Source: Bacteroidota bacterium (lineage in GTDB: Bacteria > Bacteroidota > Bacteroidia > Chitinophagales > Chitinophagaceae). From it: a stretch of DNA of 64,000 nucleotides. The stretch's first letter is position 1. Each line of letters starts with the position of its first letter. The DNA lies in the NCBI GenBank assembly GCA_013289175.1, contig JABDAN010000001.1, positions 110,772-174,771 on the forward strand. Direction: 5' to 3'. The notes beneath the pieces were generated by a model. That model worked only from the letters and a program-made list of their open reading frames with translations, made no database searches and was not told where the DNA came from. Below are positions 54,074 through 62,154 of this stretch, piece after piece. Position numbers and translations under genes: made by a program.

Positions 54074-55552
54074 CTAGTGGTTTTTCATTTCCTCGTACAA
54101 AGTCATCTTATTGTAAAGCGTTTTTCTATCGATTTTCAACAACTGCGCCGCTTTACTTTTATTATAATTGGATTCTTTGAGTGCCTGCAGGATCATTTCA
54201 TATTCTGCGTCAATACTGGCTTCCTTGAGCGAACTCTCACTTAAATTAATTTTGCTGTTGCCACTGGTCTTGGTTTCTGCCACCGCCGGCGAACTGCCAT
54301 TCAGGCCCACGGGTACTGGCTGGTCACCAAACTGAAGTTTGCTGTAGTTGGAAATTTCAAATGGCAGGGTCTTGGCTTCGATAAAGTCGCCTTCCGTCAG
54401 GAGCGTGGCGCGTTTAATGACATTCTTTAACTCGCGCAGGTTACCATACCAGACATATTTTCTGAAAATTTCTTCTACATCCGGTTCAAATCCCTTCACC
54501 TGTTTACCGAGTTCTTCGTTGGTGGTCTGCAGAAAGTGCGCGGCAAAAAGCATGATGTCGTCCCTTCTTTCCCGCAGTGGCTGAATTTCTATGGAGAATT
54601 CATTGAACCGGTGATAGAGGTCTTCGCGGAACTTACCGGAACGGGTCGCATTCCAGAGCAGTTCGTTGCTGGCAATCAGGATTCTGACGTCCAGCTCAAT
54701 ATCCCGGGTTCCTCCCACCCTCCTCATTTTTCTTTCCTGTACGACACGCAGTAAAGAAACCTGCACGTCATAGGGCAGGTTGGCTACCTCGTCCAGAAAA
54801 ATGGTTCCCCCATTGGCCAGTTCAAAACACCCCACTTTTTGATTCATGGCTCCTGTAAATGAACCCTTTTCATGTCCAAACAATTCACTGGCGGCCAGCT
54901 CCTTTGACAAAGCGCCGCAATCGATGGCTATAAAAGGTTTGCTGCTTCTTTTGCTTCTTTTGTGAATTTCGGCCGCAATGGATTCCTTGCCACTGCCCGT
55001 TTCTCCGTATATAATGACACTGTAACTGGTGGGTGCGACCAGGGCTACCTGTTTTAATATTTTTTTGAAGGATTCAGAGTCTCCGAAAATATACTTACCC
55101 GAATAGGTAAGACCGACGGTTTCAGGTTCGGCTTTTTCGGAGGTCGCTGTCTTTGTCTTCGCAGAGGGTTTGGTATGGTTGTTTTCACTGTGTTCGATGG
55201 CTTGTTGAATGGTGTGGATGATTTCATCTGGCAAGAGCGGTTTGGTAATATAATCGTAAGCTCCCATTTTCATCACTTTTACAGCGGTACGCATATCGCT
55301 GTATCCGGTAATTATAATCACCGGTACTTCGGGATATTTATTTTTTATGCTGGTGAGCATCTCCATGGCATCCATGTCACCCAGCCTGTAGTCACACATC
55401 ACCAGATTGGGTTGATTGTTGTCCATCCAGGCGATGGCTTTTTTCCCAGTATACATTTCGATCACCTCGTAACCCCGGCGGGAAAGAAAGCGATTCAATA
55501 ACAAACAAATGTCTCTGTCATCATCTATAACTAGAACTTTTTTCATAAACAT
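54074..55552 (-). CDS. NtrC-family sigma-54-dependent response regulator
   Basis: A 492-residue regulator: receiver domain (VLVIDDDRDI, phospho-Asp in MCDYRLGD about 54), AAA+ sigma-54 activation domain with Walker A GETGSGKES, the sigma-54 contact loop GSFTGA (variant of GAFTGA) and Walker B GGTIFLDEVA, then a Fis-type HTH (KSAQLLKIDRKTLYNKM) at the C-terminus. It acts with sigma-54, whose gene lies immediately upstream. The partner kinase follows. A start at 55546 (MKKVLVIDDD) is equally possible. Confidence 0.95.
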   Translation of the reverse strand: MFMKKVLVIDDDRDICLLLNRFLSRRGYEVIEMYTGKKAIAWMDNNQPNLVMCDYRLGDMDAMEMLTSIKNKYPEVPVIIITGYSDMRTAVKVMKMGAYDYITKPLLPDEIIHTIQQAIEHSENNHTKPSAKTKTATSEKAEPETVGLTYSGKYIFGDSESFKKILKQVALVAPTSYSVIIYGETGSGKESIAAEIHKRSKRSSKPFIAIDCGALSKELAASELFGHEKGSFTGAMNQKVGCFELANGGTIFLDEVANLPYDVQVSLLRVVQERKMRRVGGTRDIELDVRILIASNELLWNATRSGKFREDLYHRFNEFSIEIQPLRERRDDIMLFAAHFLQTTNEELGKQVKGFEPDVEEIFRKYVWYGNLRELKNVIKRATLLTEGDFIEAKTLPFEISNYSKLQFGDQPVPVGLNGSSPAVAETKTSGNSKINLSESSLKEASIDAEYEMILQALKESNYNKSKAAQLLKIDRKTLYNKMTLYEEMKNH

Positions 55553-55585
55553 CTAATTTGTGTTCAAAATGGTTTTGGTGTTGTG

Positions 55586-57010
55586 TTAAAAGAACAAAGA
55601 TCTCATCTGCGCAACTGGAATGTTGAGCTGATCGCGATATTTGGCTATGGTTCTGCGCGCCACGATATAACCTTTGCCAGATAGAATATCGGTGAGTTCC
55701 TGATCGGTATAGGGTTTTTTCTTGTCTTCTTTCTGTACGACCTCTTCTACTATTCGCTGAATAACTTTATTGCTGATGACCGTTCCTTCTTTGTTGGAAA
55801 GTCCTTCTGTAAATAAATTTTTCAGCAGGATCATCCCAAACGGGGTATCCGCATATTTGTTACAGGTAATGCGGGAAACGGTAGAAATATCCAATCCGAC
55901 GATCTCGGCGATATTTTTAAGGACCATGGGTTTAAGTTGCATGGTGTCCCCGTATTTAAAATATTCGGTTTGGAAATGGATAATGGCCTTGATCACTTTG
56001 AGCATATTGGTTTCCCGTTCGCGAATGGCTTTAATAAACCACTGAGCGGAAGCCAGCTTACTGCGCATATACTGCCGGGTACCCCGGTCTGTGGATTTAT
56101 CATTATCCATCTGCTGGACGGTCTCTGCCCAGGTCTGATTCACGTGAAGAGAAGCCGACCGTTGTCTGGCCAGAGTAACCATGATTTCATCCGCCTCCAC
56201 GGTAATAATAAAATCCGGGAATACCGTATTATTCACCTGAATGGAATTGGTGGAGCCAGTAAAAGGCCTGGTTTTCAAAGAGGCCAGTACCTGCAATACT
56301 TCTTTCATTTGTCCGTCCCTCATTTTCATATCCCGACGTATTTTTTCAATGTTACAAGCGTGCAGATCGTCAAAATGGTCCCGGACCAGTTCGAGTGCTG
56401 CCTGATGATGAGGAGCCTTACCGGATCGTTTGCAGAGTTGTATTAAAAAAAACTCTCCTAAATTTCTCGATCCGCAACCCAGTGGGTCAAGCTCCTGTAT
56501 ATCCTTTAAAATGGGCTCCAGGGCATCCCCCTGTATCCAGATATTTTGTTTAAAGGAAATCTCTTCTGCAACCGTGTCCAGATTATGCGTCAGAAATCCA
56601 CTTTCGTCCAGCGAATCGATGATAAAATCTGCCAGCGGATATCCGGAAGGATCCCGTTCTATAAAACGATATTGTTTTTTTAATTCCTCCCTGAAATCCA
56701 GGGTCTCTGCAATCTGTCGGTCCGGCATTTTATCGGAGGGCAGATAATTTTCATATTCCGTTTTGTAGTCTGGAATATCATCGTATCCATATTCCTCCCA
56801 ATTCTGAAAATCCTGGACTGTTTCTTTTGAAAACTTATCCAACCCGTCATCTTCTGAACTGGCATTTTCTTCCAAAGCCGGATTTTCATTGATTTCGTCT
56901 TCAATCCTTTGTTCCAAGGAAAGTGAATCCAAGTGCAGGAGGTTGAGCAAAGCAATGTGATGCGGAAGGATCTTATGCTGTAGCTTTTGAGACTGAAGCT
57001 GATGAAGCAT
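55586..57010 (-). CDS. rpoN: RNA polymerase sigma-54 factor
   Basis: A 474-residue sigma-54. Region I starts Gln-rich (MLHQLQSQKLQHKILPHHIALLNLL), an acidic region II follows (EENASSEDDGLDKFSKE), and the C-terminal RpoN box is ARRTIAKYR (consensus ARRTVAKYR), near IVARRTIAKYRDQLNIP. The upstream gene is mlaD (149-base gap with paired TTGGGGAAA elements). The NtrC-type regulator follows 33 bases downstream, so an rpoN-regulator-kinase unit is likely. Confidence 0.97.
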   Translation of the reverse strand: MLHQLQSQKLQHKILPHHIALLNLLHLDSLSLEQRIEDEINENPALEENASSEDDGLDKFSKETVQDFQNWEEYGYDDIPDYKTEYENYLPSDKMPDRQIAETLDFREELKKQYRFIERDPSGYPLADFIIDSLDESGFLTHNLDTVAEEISFKQNIWIQGDALEPILKDIQELDPLGCGSRNLGEFFLIQLCKRSGKAPHHQAALELVRDHFDDLHACNIEKIRRDMKMRDGQMKEVLQVLASLKTRPFTGSTNSIQVNNTVFPDFIITVEADEIMVTLARQRSASLHVNQTWAETVQQMDNDKSTDRGTRQYMRSKLASAQWFIKAIRERETNMLKVIKAIIHFQTEYFKYGDTMQLKPMVLKNIAEIVGLDISTVSRITCNKYADTPFGMILLKNLFTEGLSNKEGTVISNKVIQRIVEEVVQKEDKKKPYTDQELTDILSGKGYIVARRTIAKYRDQLNIPVAQMRSLFF

Positions 57011-57100
57011 GCGATTTTCTTTGTTTCCTGAATAAAGACAAAAAAAACACCAGAAATTTCAACCCTTAAATTACCTTATTTAGCCCTAAACGCCCAGTGT

Positions 57101-57130
57101 TTGGGGAAATAAATACCCAAATTGGGGAAA
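57101..57130. repeat. Two direct TTGGGGAAA repeats 21 bases apart
   Basis: TTGGGGAAA occurs at 57101-57109 and 57122-57130, exactly two helical turns apart, with a CCCAA-A-TTGGG palindrome between them. They lie about 90-120 bases upstream of the rpoN start and could be a protein-binding site for rpoN or a readthrough control after mlaD. Function is inference. Confidence 0.4.
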
Positions 57131-57159
57131 AGGGAGATTGATTCCCAAGCGATTCCCCG

Positions 57160-57924
57160 TTACCCTTTGGATTTATCGGTGCTTTCCTTGTCGGGAACAT
57201 GGCTGTCTTCCGGCTGTTTTTTCTTTTCCTCGGCTTCTTTATTTTTTTTATCCTCTTCTTTTTTCTTCTTTTTGAAATAACCCCGCAGCAGGAAATTGTG
57301 TTTGGCAGCTTCCATATTTTCATCCAGCCCGGCCGTGCCTTTTTTCAAATTGACCATGGTCGCGTTTAAGTTATTACCCAGACTTGAATCTCCTAGCAAT
57401 CGGGCAATGATACCATGTCCATGATTTACTTTGTAGGCGACTTCTGCCAATTGTTGGGTAATCAGGGCGGCGTTGTCGGCAGAAGTTTTTAGTCCTTCCA
57501 TAATCTGTTCGGTTTCTACCGGCGTGTGGGAAGCGAGCACTTCGTTGTCCCGGACGGTTTCTTTGTTGGTTGTCCCGGGAGAAATGATCACGACGCGGTC
57601 ACCAACCAAGCCGTCGGAACCAATGCTGGCCGATGCATCCTGCTTTATAAATTTCCTGACTTCGGATTTGATACTCATATTCACCAAAACGGAAGTGTCG
57701 GTCAGCAATTGAATGCTTTCCACGGTGCCGATGGCAATACCCCCAAACCGGACATTGTTTCCAGCTTTGAGTCCGCTCACATTGTTAAAAATGGCTTTCA
57801 ACTGGAATACAGAAACAAAAAGATTTTTCTGTTTGCCAATAAAAAACAATCCCAAGACGAGCAAAACCATTCCGCTGACGATGAACATGCCCAATTTCCA
57901 TGTATTCGAACCTTTTGACTTCAT
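57160..57924 (-). CDS. mlaD: MCE-family lipid-transport substrate-binding protein (MlaD-like)
   Basis: A 254-residue MCE protein with one N-terminal transmembrane helix (LGMFIVSGMVLLVLGLFFIG) and a single MCE domain (about 40-118; GLKAGNNVRFGGIAIGTVESI, VRKFIKQDASASIGSDGLVGDRVV). The C-terminal 45 residues are highly charged and Lys/Glu-rich (KKKKKEEDKKNKEAEEKKK). It binds lipid in the periplasm for the MlaEF ABC complex. 20 bases separate it from mlaF. Confidence 0.9.
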   Translation of the reverse strand: MKSKGSNTWKLGMFIVSGMVLLVLGLFFIGKQKNLFVSVFQLKAIFNNVSGLKAGNNVRFGGIAIGTVESIQLLTDTSVLVNMSIKSEVRKFIKQDASASIGSDGLVGDRVVIISPGTTNKETVRDNEVLASHTPVETEQIMEGLKTSADNAALITQQLAEVAYKVNHGHGIIARLLGDSSLGNNLNATMVNLKKGTAGLDENMEAAKHNFLLRGYFKKKKKEEDKKNKEAEEKKKQPEDSHVPDKESTDKSKG

Positions 57925-57944
57925 GATCCTATTCTTTAATTATT

Positions 57945-58679
57945 TTATTCAAAAAAAGATTTAATCCACTCATCCTCGTTGTGCTCCAGTTCCTCAAAAC
58001 TGCCTTCGGCAACAATGCTGCCTTCCTTAATCATCACCACCCGATCAGCGGTCATTTTTGCACACCGGATGTCATGGGTAATGATGACCGAGGAAATCTT
58101 ATATTTCCTTTGCATATCTAAGATGAGGCTGTTGATTTCTATGGCGGTCGCGGTATCCAGTCCTGTAGTCGGCTCGTCGTAGAGCATGATTTCAGGTTTC
58201 AGGATCAGGGTTCTTGCCAGTCCGATCCGTTTACTCATGCCTCCCGAGAGTTCGGAAGGCATCATATCTCCAGCCTCCGGTAACCCAACATTTTCCAAAA
58301 CTTCCCGGATCATCTCCTCCACTTTCTCTCTGGGGAGATCCTTATGGTGGTGACGCAAAGGAAAAGCGAGGTTTTCCGATACCGTCATGGAATCATACAG
58401 GGCCCCACTCTGAAAGAGAAAACCCATCCGGATGCGCAGCTGGTTGAGTTCTTCATAGTCGATATCAGCCATGTCCTTTCCTAAAATGCAGATTTCTCCT
58501 TCATCCGGTTCAGTCAAGCCAACCATGCATTTTATCAAGGTGGATTTGCCGGAGCCCGATTTACCCAAGACCACCACATTTTCTGCCCTGTGCAGGATGA
58601 GGTCGATTCCTTGAAGAACTTTTTTCTCCCGGAAAGTTTTATTTAATCCTTTGATGCTGACTACTACTTCTGAATCCAT
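57945..58679 (-). CDS. mlaF: MlaF-type ABC ATPase
   Basis: A 244-residue ATPase: Walker A VVLGKSGSGKSTLIKC, signature ELSGGMSKR, Walker B MLYDEPTTGLDTAT and H-loop IITHDIRCA. The sequence TTGLDTATA is characteristic of MlaF/Mkl-type ATPases. It powers lipid transfer between the inner and outer membrane with MlaE. Gaps of 10 and 20 bases link it to mlaE and mlaD. Confidence 0.94.
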   Translation of the reverse strand: MDSEVVVSIKGLNKTFREKKVLQGIDLILHRAENVVVLGKSGSGKSTLIKCMVGLTEPDEGEICILGKDMADIDYEELNQLRIRMGFLFQSGALYDSMTVSENLAFPLRHHHKDLPREKVEEMIREVLENVGLPEAGDMMPSELSGGMSKRIGLARTLILKPEIMLYDEPTTGLDTATAIEINSLILDMQRKYKISSVIITHDIRCAKMTADRVVMIKEGSIVAEGSFEELEHNEDEWIKSFFE

Positions 58680-58689
58680 GCAGTTATGT

Positions 58690-59472
58690 TTAAAGCAAAT
58701 CGGTAAGTTGAACGGTAATCATGTCAATAAAAAAAATGGCGAGCGAGGCGGTGACCACCGAAGAGTTGGCAGCTGTTCCGACACTGGCTGTTCCGCCTTC
58801 CACATTGAAACCCTTATAACAACCAATGATCCCAATGGCCATTCCAAAAAAAACGGATTTAATACAGGAGGGGACGACATCTATCCAGTCAAGCTTGGAC
58901 AGGGCGGCAGTGAAATAACTGGTGAGCGACATGTCTCCGTGGATATTGTAAGCCAGCCAGGAAGAAAGAATGGAAATGGTGTCAGCAAAAATAACCAGAA
59001 AGGGAAGTATAAAGGTTGCAGCCAGTACACGGGTAACAACCAGATATCGAAAGGGATTGATCGCCGATACTTCCATGGCGTCAATTTGTTCGGTGACCTT
59101 CATCGATCCCAGTTCCGCTCCGATTCTGCTTCCGATTTTTCCGGCGCAGATCACCGCCGTAATGACCGGTCCGATTTCTTTGATGACGCTGACGGAAACC
59201 ATACCCGGTAAAAGCGCTTCGGCGCCGAAATTAACCAGCGAAGGACGCGTTTGAAGTGTCAGCACCAGTCCCATGATGAATGCGGTAATCAGTACCAGAG
59301 GCAGCGATTTATTGCCCATCTTATAACACTGAAACCAAAACTCCTTCCATTCAAAAGGACGTTTGAAAGCTTCTTTAAAAAACCGAATATTGAACAGTAG
59401 AAAATCTCCTGCTCCTTGAAAAGTAGATTTAAAAGGCAACCAGGTGGGTAGACGGGTATCAAGGGTTGACAT
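58690..59472 (-). CDS. mlaE: MlaE-type ABC permease
   Basis: A 260-residue permease of the MlaE/YrbE family with five to six transmembrane segments. Family segment: GAEALLPGMVSVSVIKEIGPVITAVICAGKIGSRIGAELGSM with the conserved Glu/Arg/Gly pattern. It forms the membrane part of the lipid transporter with MlaF and MlaD. It is first in the mlaEFD operon. Confidence 0.93.
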   Translation of the reverse strand: MSTLDTRLPTWLPFKSTFQGAGDFLLFNIRFFKEAFKRPFEWKEFWFQCYKMGNKSLPLVLITAFIMGLVLTLQTRPSLVNFGAEALLPGMVSVSVIKEIGPVITAVICAGKIGSRIGAELGSMKVTEQIDAMEVSAINPFRYLVVTRVLAATFILPFLVIFADTISILSSWLAYNIHGDMSLTSYFTAALSKLDWIDVVPSCIKSVFFGMAIGIIGCYKGFNVEGGTASVGTAANSSVVTASLAIFFIDMITVQLTDLL

Positions 59473-59496
59473 GCTGGTGATCGTTTTGGATATCTA

Positions 59497-59511
59497 TAGG
59501 AAGATCATGCC
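59497..59511. promoter_or_regulatory. Copy 1 of TAGGAAGATCRTGCC motif
   Basis: TAGGAAGATCATGCC, preceded by ATCTA, in the non-coding region between mlaE and the YtxH gene. A 14/15-identical copy lies at 61528-61542. It may be an operator or extended promoter element; no known consensus fits. Confidence 0.4.
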
Positions 59512-59699
59512 CTCCTGTTTTTGGCACTTCGCCATGTTTATAGGGCCTGCTTTGCCGGGAACCGTGGAGTTTCATACCCACTCACTCATAGAGGTGAAGC
59601 CTGAAATTTATTCCATTCAACGGTTGTAAACCCTGGAATTTTGGGATTAAAATTTCGCTGGCTTGATTTTTTGAGGTTGTATTCTAAATAATTATCAAA

Positions 59700-59903
59700 A
59701 TGACCCAAAAAAAGATTGTGGCCGGTTTACTAACCGGTCTGGCAGCCGGTGTCGTCCTAACCCTTGTCCTGTCTTCGAAGAAAGGACGAGAAACCAGTAA
59801 GAACCTTTTAAAGGGAAGCCGGGATCTAAAGGAAGATCTAAAAGGGAAATTCAATGATTTTGTCGATCAGATACAGGATAAAGTACAGGGTATTTTAAAG
59901 TAG
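59700..59903 (+). CDS. YtxH-domain small membrane protein
   Basis: A 67-residue YtxH-like protein: one transmembrane helix (KIVAGLLTGLAAGVVLTLVLSSKKGRE) followed by a Lys/Asp-rich amphipathic helix (KNLLKGSRDLKEDLKGKFNDFVDQIQDKV). YtxH proteins are often stress-induced. It begins a plus-strand cassette with a holin-X-like gene 23 bases later and an unknown gene after that. Coordinated function in envelope stress is inferred from the family and arrangement. Confidence 0.85.
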   Translation: MTQKKIVAGLLTGLAAGVVLTLVLSSKKGRETSKNLLKGSRDLKEDLKGKFNDFVDQIQDKVQGILK

Positions 59904-59926
59904 TTAACTTTGAGTAATTTTTTTAT

Positions 59927-60265
59927 ATGACTACTAACGACTCCATTAAGACGCTGATAGATAAATCAAAGGATTATCTGGAAACTAAAATTGAGCTGAC
60001 CAAACTAAAAACGATCGACAAATCGGCCGATGTACTCTCCTCTGTGATTGTCATGGTGTCGATGATTTTCATCGCTTCCCTGGTTATTGTATTTATCAGC
60101 ATCGCTGTGGCATTACTGCTGGGTAAACTGGTAGGTTCCAGTCACAATGGATTCTTTATTGTGGGGGGATTTTATGCCCTCGTTTTGCTGCTCATGTATG
60201 TTCAGCGCAACAAGTGGATCAAGACGCCCATTGCCAACGGCTTTATCAACAAAATGCTGAAATAG
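59927..60265 (+). CDS. Holin-X/phage-holin-family membrane protein
   Basis: A 112-residue protein with two closely spaced transmembrane helices (VIVMVSMIFIASLVIVFISIAVALLLG and FFIVGGFYALVLLLMYV) after an amphipathic helix rich in Lys/Leu. It matches the putative Actinobacterial Holin-X/phage holin family III pattern, which is widespread in chromosomes and not evidence of a prophage. Located between YtxH and an unknown gene, which it precedes by 7 bases. Confidence 0.82.
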   Translation: MTTNDSIKTLIDKSKDYLETKIELTKLKTIDKSADVLSSVIVMVSMIFIASLVIVFISIAVALLLGKLVGSSHNGFFIVGGFYALVLLLMYVQRNKWIKTPIANGFINKMLK

Positions 60266-60272
60266 TCCCAAT

Positions 60273-60704
60273 ATGAAAAAAGCTACAAAAGCAGCAGATC
60301 TCCAGGAGGCCATTCGTATTCTGGAGTTAAAGGCAGCCGCTCAGGAAAAAGATATTCAGCAGACTTTTATGACTGTTTCAGAAAATCTCAAACCACTCAA
60401 CCTGGTTAAAAGTGGAGTGCGCTCTGTTTTTTCAGGGGAAAATAAAGAAGATCTTATCAATGTAATTCTGGGGATCGGCTCGGGATTTCTTGGGAGAAAA
60501 TTATTGATTGGCAAAATGAACGGCGTTGTCAGCAAGACCCTGGGACGAGCCATACAGTGGGGAATGGCAGGCATCGTATCTAAAAATGCCGACAGCATAA
60601 AGGAAAAGGCAGGCCTTCTGATAGACCGGATCTTTAAAAAACATAAGTCCCCATCCAATCATCAGCCTACCCTTCCGGCAGATTATCCCAAGTCATCCTC
60701 CTAG
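60273..60704 (+). CDS. Unknown protein of the YtxH/holin-X cassette
   Basis: A 143-residue protein. It starts with a predicted helix (KAADLQEAIRILELKAAAQEKDIQQTF), then a Gly-rich hydrophobic segment NVILGIGSGFLGRKLLIG and another ALGRAIQWGMAGIV-like region, and ends in a Pro/Ser-rich tail. It follows the holin-X-like gene by 7 bases and its last 4 bases overlap the convergent gene. It is co-transcribed and probably membrane-associated; no family is recognised. Confidence 0.75.
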   Translation: MKKATKAADLQEAIRILELKAAAQEKDIQQTFMTVSENLKPLNLVKSGVRSVFSGENKEDLINVILGIGSGFLGRKLLIGKMNGVVSKTLGRAIQWGMAGIVSKNADSIKEKAGLLIDRIFKKHKSPSNHQPTLPADYPKSSS

Positions 60705-61249
60705 TTGCTGCTGGATGTGTTAAAAGATTTTTCCATTCGATGCATAAAGCTGGAGACCGGACCTTCCATTTTCCCCGTTCTGTCATCCAGGTTGTTGTTC
60801 TCAAACAGTTTACCCAGCTCCAGGGAGGGTGGCAAATAAAGCAACACTTCCGGTTTGTTTTTAGATACAAAATTTCTGATTGAATTTTCACTGGCGTCTG
60901 TACCTATTTCTTCTTTAATCACCCGAACCGACTCTTTGGCGATATGTTCTAACTCCTGTTCCCGGTGTACGTCTTTGTTTTTGGCGTACTCAGAAATCCG
61001 TGCTAAAACGAGGTCCTTGGATTTCCCAAAAATACTAACCAGTAAATTGTCCGATGGCGACAGCACGTCTCCGGTCGGATCTGTTTCGAGCCGGTTGTAA
61101 ATACCCAACAATACGGCCGGTATGCCTGCCTGTGCCAGTGCATTATTTCCCAGGGGATTGTCCGGGCCGACCGTTTCCTGTGTATTGGGATCAATTTTTT
61201 CCAGCGCATTAAATCCCAGATTTTTCTGAATTTTTTCGATGATATGCAT
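60701..61249 (-). CDS. Unknown cytosolic protein
   Basis: A 182-residue protein without signal peptide. It starts with an amphipathic helix (MHIIEKIQKNLGFNALEKI) and contains mostly helical segments such as HREQELEHIAKESVRVIKEEI and an acidic patch. It ends in a Ser/Asn-rich tail. Its 3' end overlaps the convergent gene by 4 bases. Conserved proteins of this kind occur in Chitinophagales near stress genes, from memory; no function is known. Confidence 0.65.
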   Translation of the reverse strand: MHIIEKIQKNLGFNALEKIDPNTQETVGPDNPLGNNALAQAGIPAVLLGIYNRLETDPTGDVLSPSDNLLVSIFGKSKDLVLARISEYAKNKDVHREQELEHIAKESVRVIKEEIGTDASENSIRNFVSKNKPEVLLYLPPSLELGKLFENNNLDDRTGKMEGPVSSFMHRMEKSFNTSSSN

Positions 61250-61333
61250 AAAAAATCATTTTAATAAGTGAAAAAATCTCCAAAAAGAAAAATGCTCATC
61301 AGGGATGAGCATTTCCATTCGAAAATGAAAACG

Positions 61334-61480
61334 TCAGGCACTTCTGATCACGCCCAGTAGCAGCGCGATAATGGCGATAACCAATAAAATATGAATCAAC
61401 CCACCCGCACTATATACGAAAAACCCCAAGATCCATCCAATAATCAAGATAACTGCGATGAGATACAATAGACTCCTCAT
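61334..61480 (-). CDS. lmo0937-family 48-residue membrane protein
   Basis: Not in the ORF track because it is short. It translates to MRSLLYLIAVILIIGWILGF and then VYSAGGLIHILLVIAIIALL, ending in GVIRSA. Two transmembrane helices separated by a Gly-rich turn are characteristic of the lmo0937 family, which is stress-associated in several phyla. Start ATG is at 61480 and stop TGA at 61336-61334. It lies 85 bases from the preceding minus-strand gene's start. Confidence 0.9.
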   Translation of the reverse strand: MRSLLYLIAVILIIGWILGFFVYSAGGLIHILLVIAIIALLLGVIRSA

Positions 61481-61527
61481 AAAAAAATTTGAAGGTTAAA
61501 AAAGTTTAAAAGCTATACTGAATCTAA

Positions 61528-61542
61528 TAGGAAGATCGTGCC
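61528..61542. promoter_or_regulatory. Copy 2 of TAGGAAGATCRTGCC motif
   Basis: TAGGAAGATCGTGCC, preceded by ATCTAA, in the divergent region between the lmo0937-type gene (start 61480) and the orphan receiver (start 61712). Shares 14 of 15 bases with the copy upstream of the YtxH gene. Confidence 0.4.
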
Positions 61543-61664
61543 AGACCCACATTTGATAGGCATTTCCAATGATTTCAATTTAAATTTAACCTGATGTAGA
61601 TGATTTTCTACAGGTCATCCCTTGTTGTGTAATAATTTTTTACAACCAATTGTCTTACAGTTGT

Positions 61665-61672
61665 TATATTTG
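61665..61672 (+). promoter_or_regulatory. Bacteroidota-type -7 element TATATTTG
   Basis: TATATTTG matches the -7 consensus TAnnTTTG and lies 40 bases before the ATG at 61712. It also argues that the longer ORF beginning at 61622 is not the real start. The -33 element is weak (TTTA about 22 bases upstream). Confidence 0.55.
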
Positions 61673-61711
61673 AATACTTCAAAAAAATTATTGCTGGCTG
61701 TGACTTTTCCA

Positions 61712-62071
61712 ATGGATAAGCTCTCTGATACAGGTAAGCGAGTGCTCATTATAGATGATGAAACAGATTTTTGTTTGTTAATGAAAAACTATTTTATCAA
61801 AAAGAATTTTGAAGTGCATATTTTTCACACCCTGGAAGAGGGAATGAAAAACATGGAATCCATCCGGCCCGATATTCTTTTTCTGGACAATAACCTGCCC
61901 GATGGCCTGGGTTGGGAAAAAACGGAATATATTATTGAGCATTTCCCGCAGACCCGCATCAACCTCATCAGTGCTTTTCAATACGATCACAATTTCTCCA
62001 AAAATCTTTCCTCTGTGCGGATCTGGGAAAAACCCATTAGTCTGGGAGAGCTGAATAAATACCTCAATTAG
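61712..62071 (+). CDS. Orphan single-domain response regulator
   Basis: A 119-residue receiver-only protein. The acidic pocket is VLIIDDETDF, the phospho-Asp is in ILFLDNNLPDG (about 60) and the Lys is in RIWEKPIS (about 109). I set the start at ATG 61712 (MDKLSDTGKRV) because the longer ORF starts upstream of a promoter-like element and would add an atypical hydrophobic N-terminus. No adjacent kinase. It may be part of the stress signalling around the YtxH cassette. Confidence 0.88.
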   Translation: MDKLSDTGKRVLIIDDETDFCLLMKNYFIKKNFEVHIFHTLEEGMKNMESIRPDILFLDNNLPDGLGWEKTEYIIEHFPQTRINLISAFQYDHNFSKNLSSVRIWEKPISLGELNKYLN

Positions 62072-62154
62072 ACCCCTGAAGTCCATCGACCTTTCCTGAC
62101 GATAATTATTTTAAATCCCTGAGGAAAAAACTTGTTACCACACCAGGGCCTATT

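Noticed and set aside
55937-56446. 169-residue plus-strand ORF
   Set aside because: Shadow of rpoN in the opposite strand; composition is unlike a real protein.
59520-59536. TTGGCAC-like sigma-54 promoter before the YtxH gene
   Set aside because: The -12 GC is replaced by TG at the required spacing, so the match is only to the -24 half.
59927-60265. Prophage remnant suggested by a holin-like protein
   Set aside because: Holin-X-like proteins are common chromosomal genes and no other phage gene is nearby.
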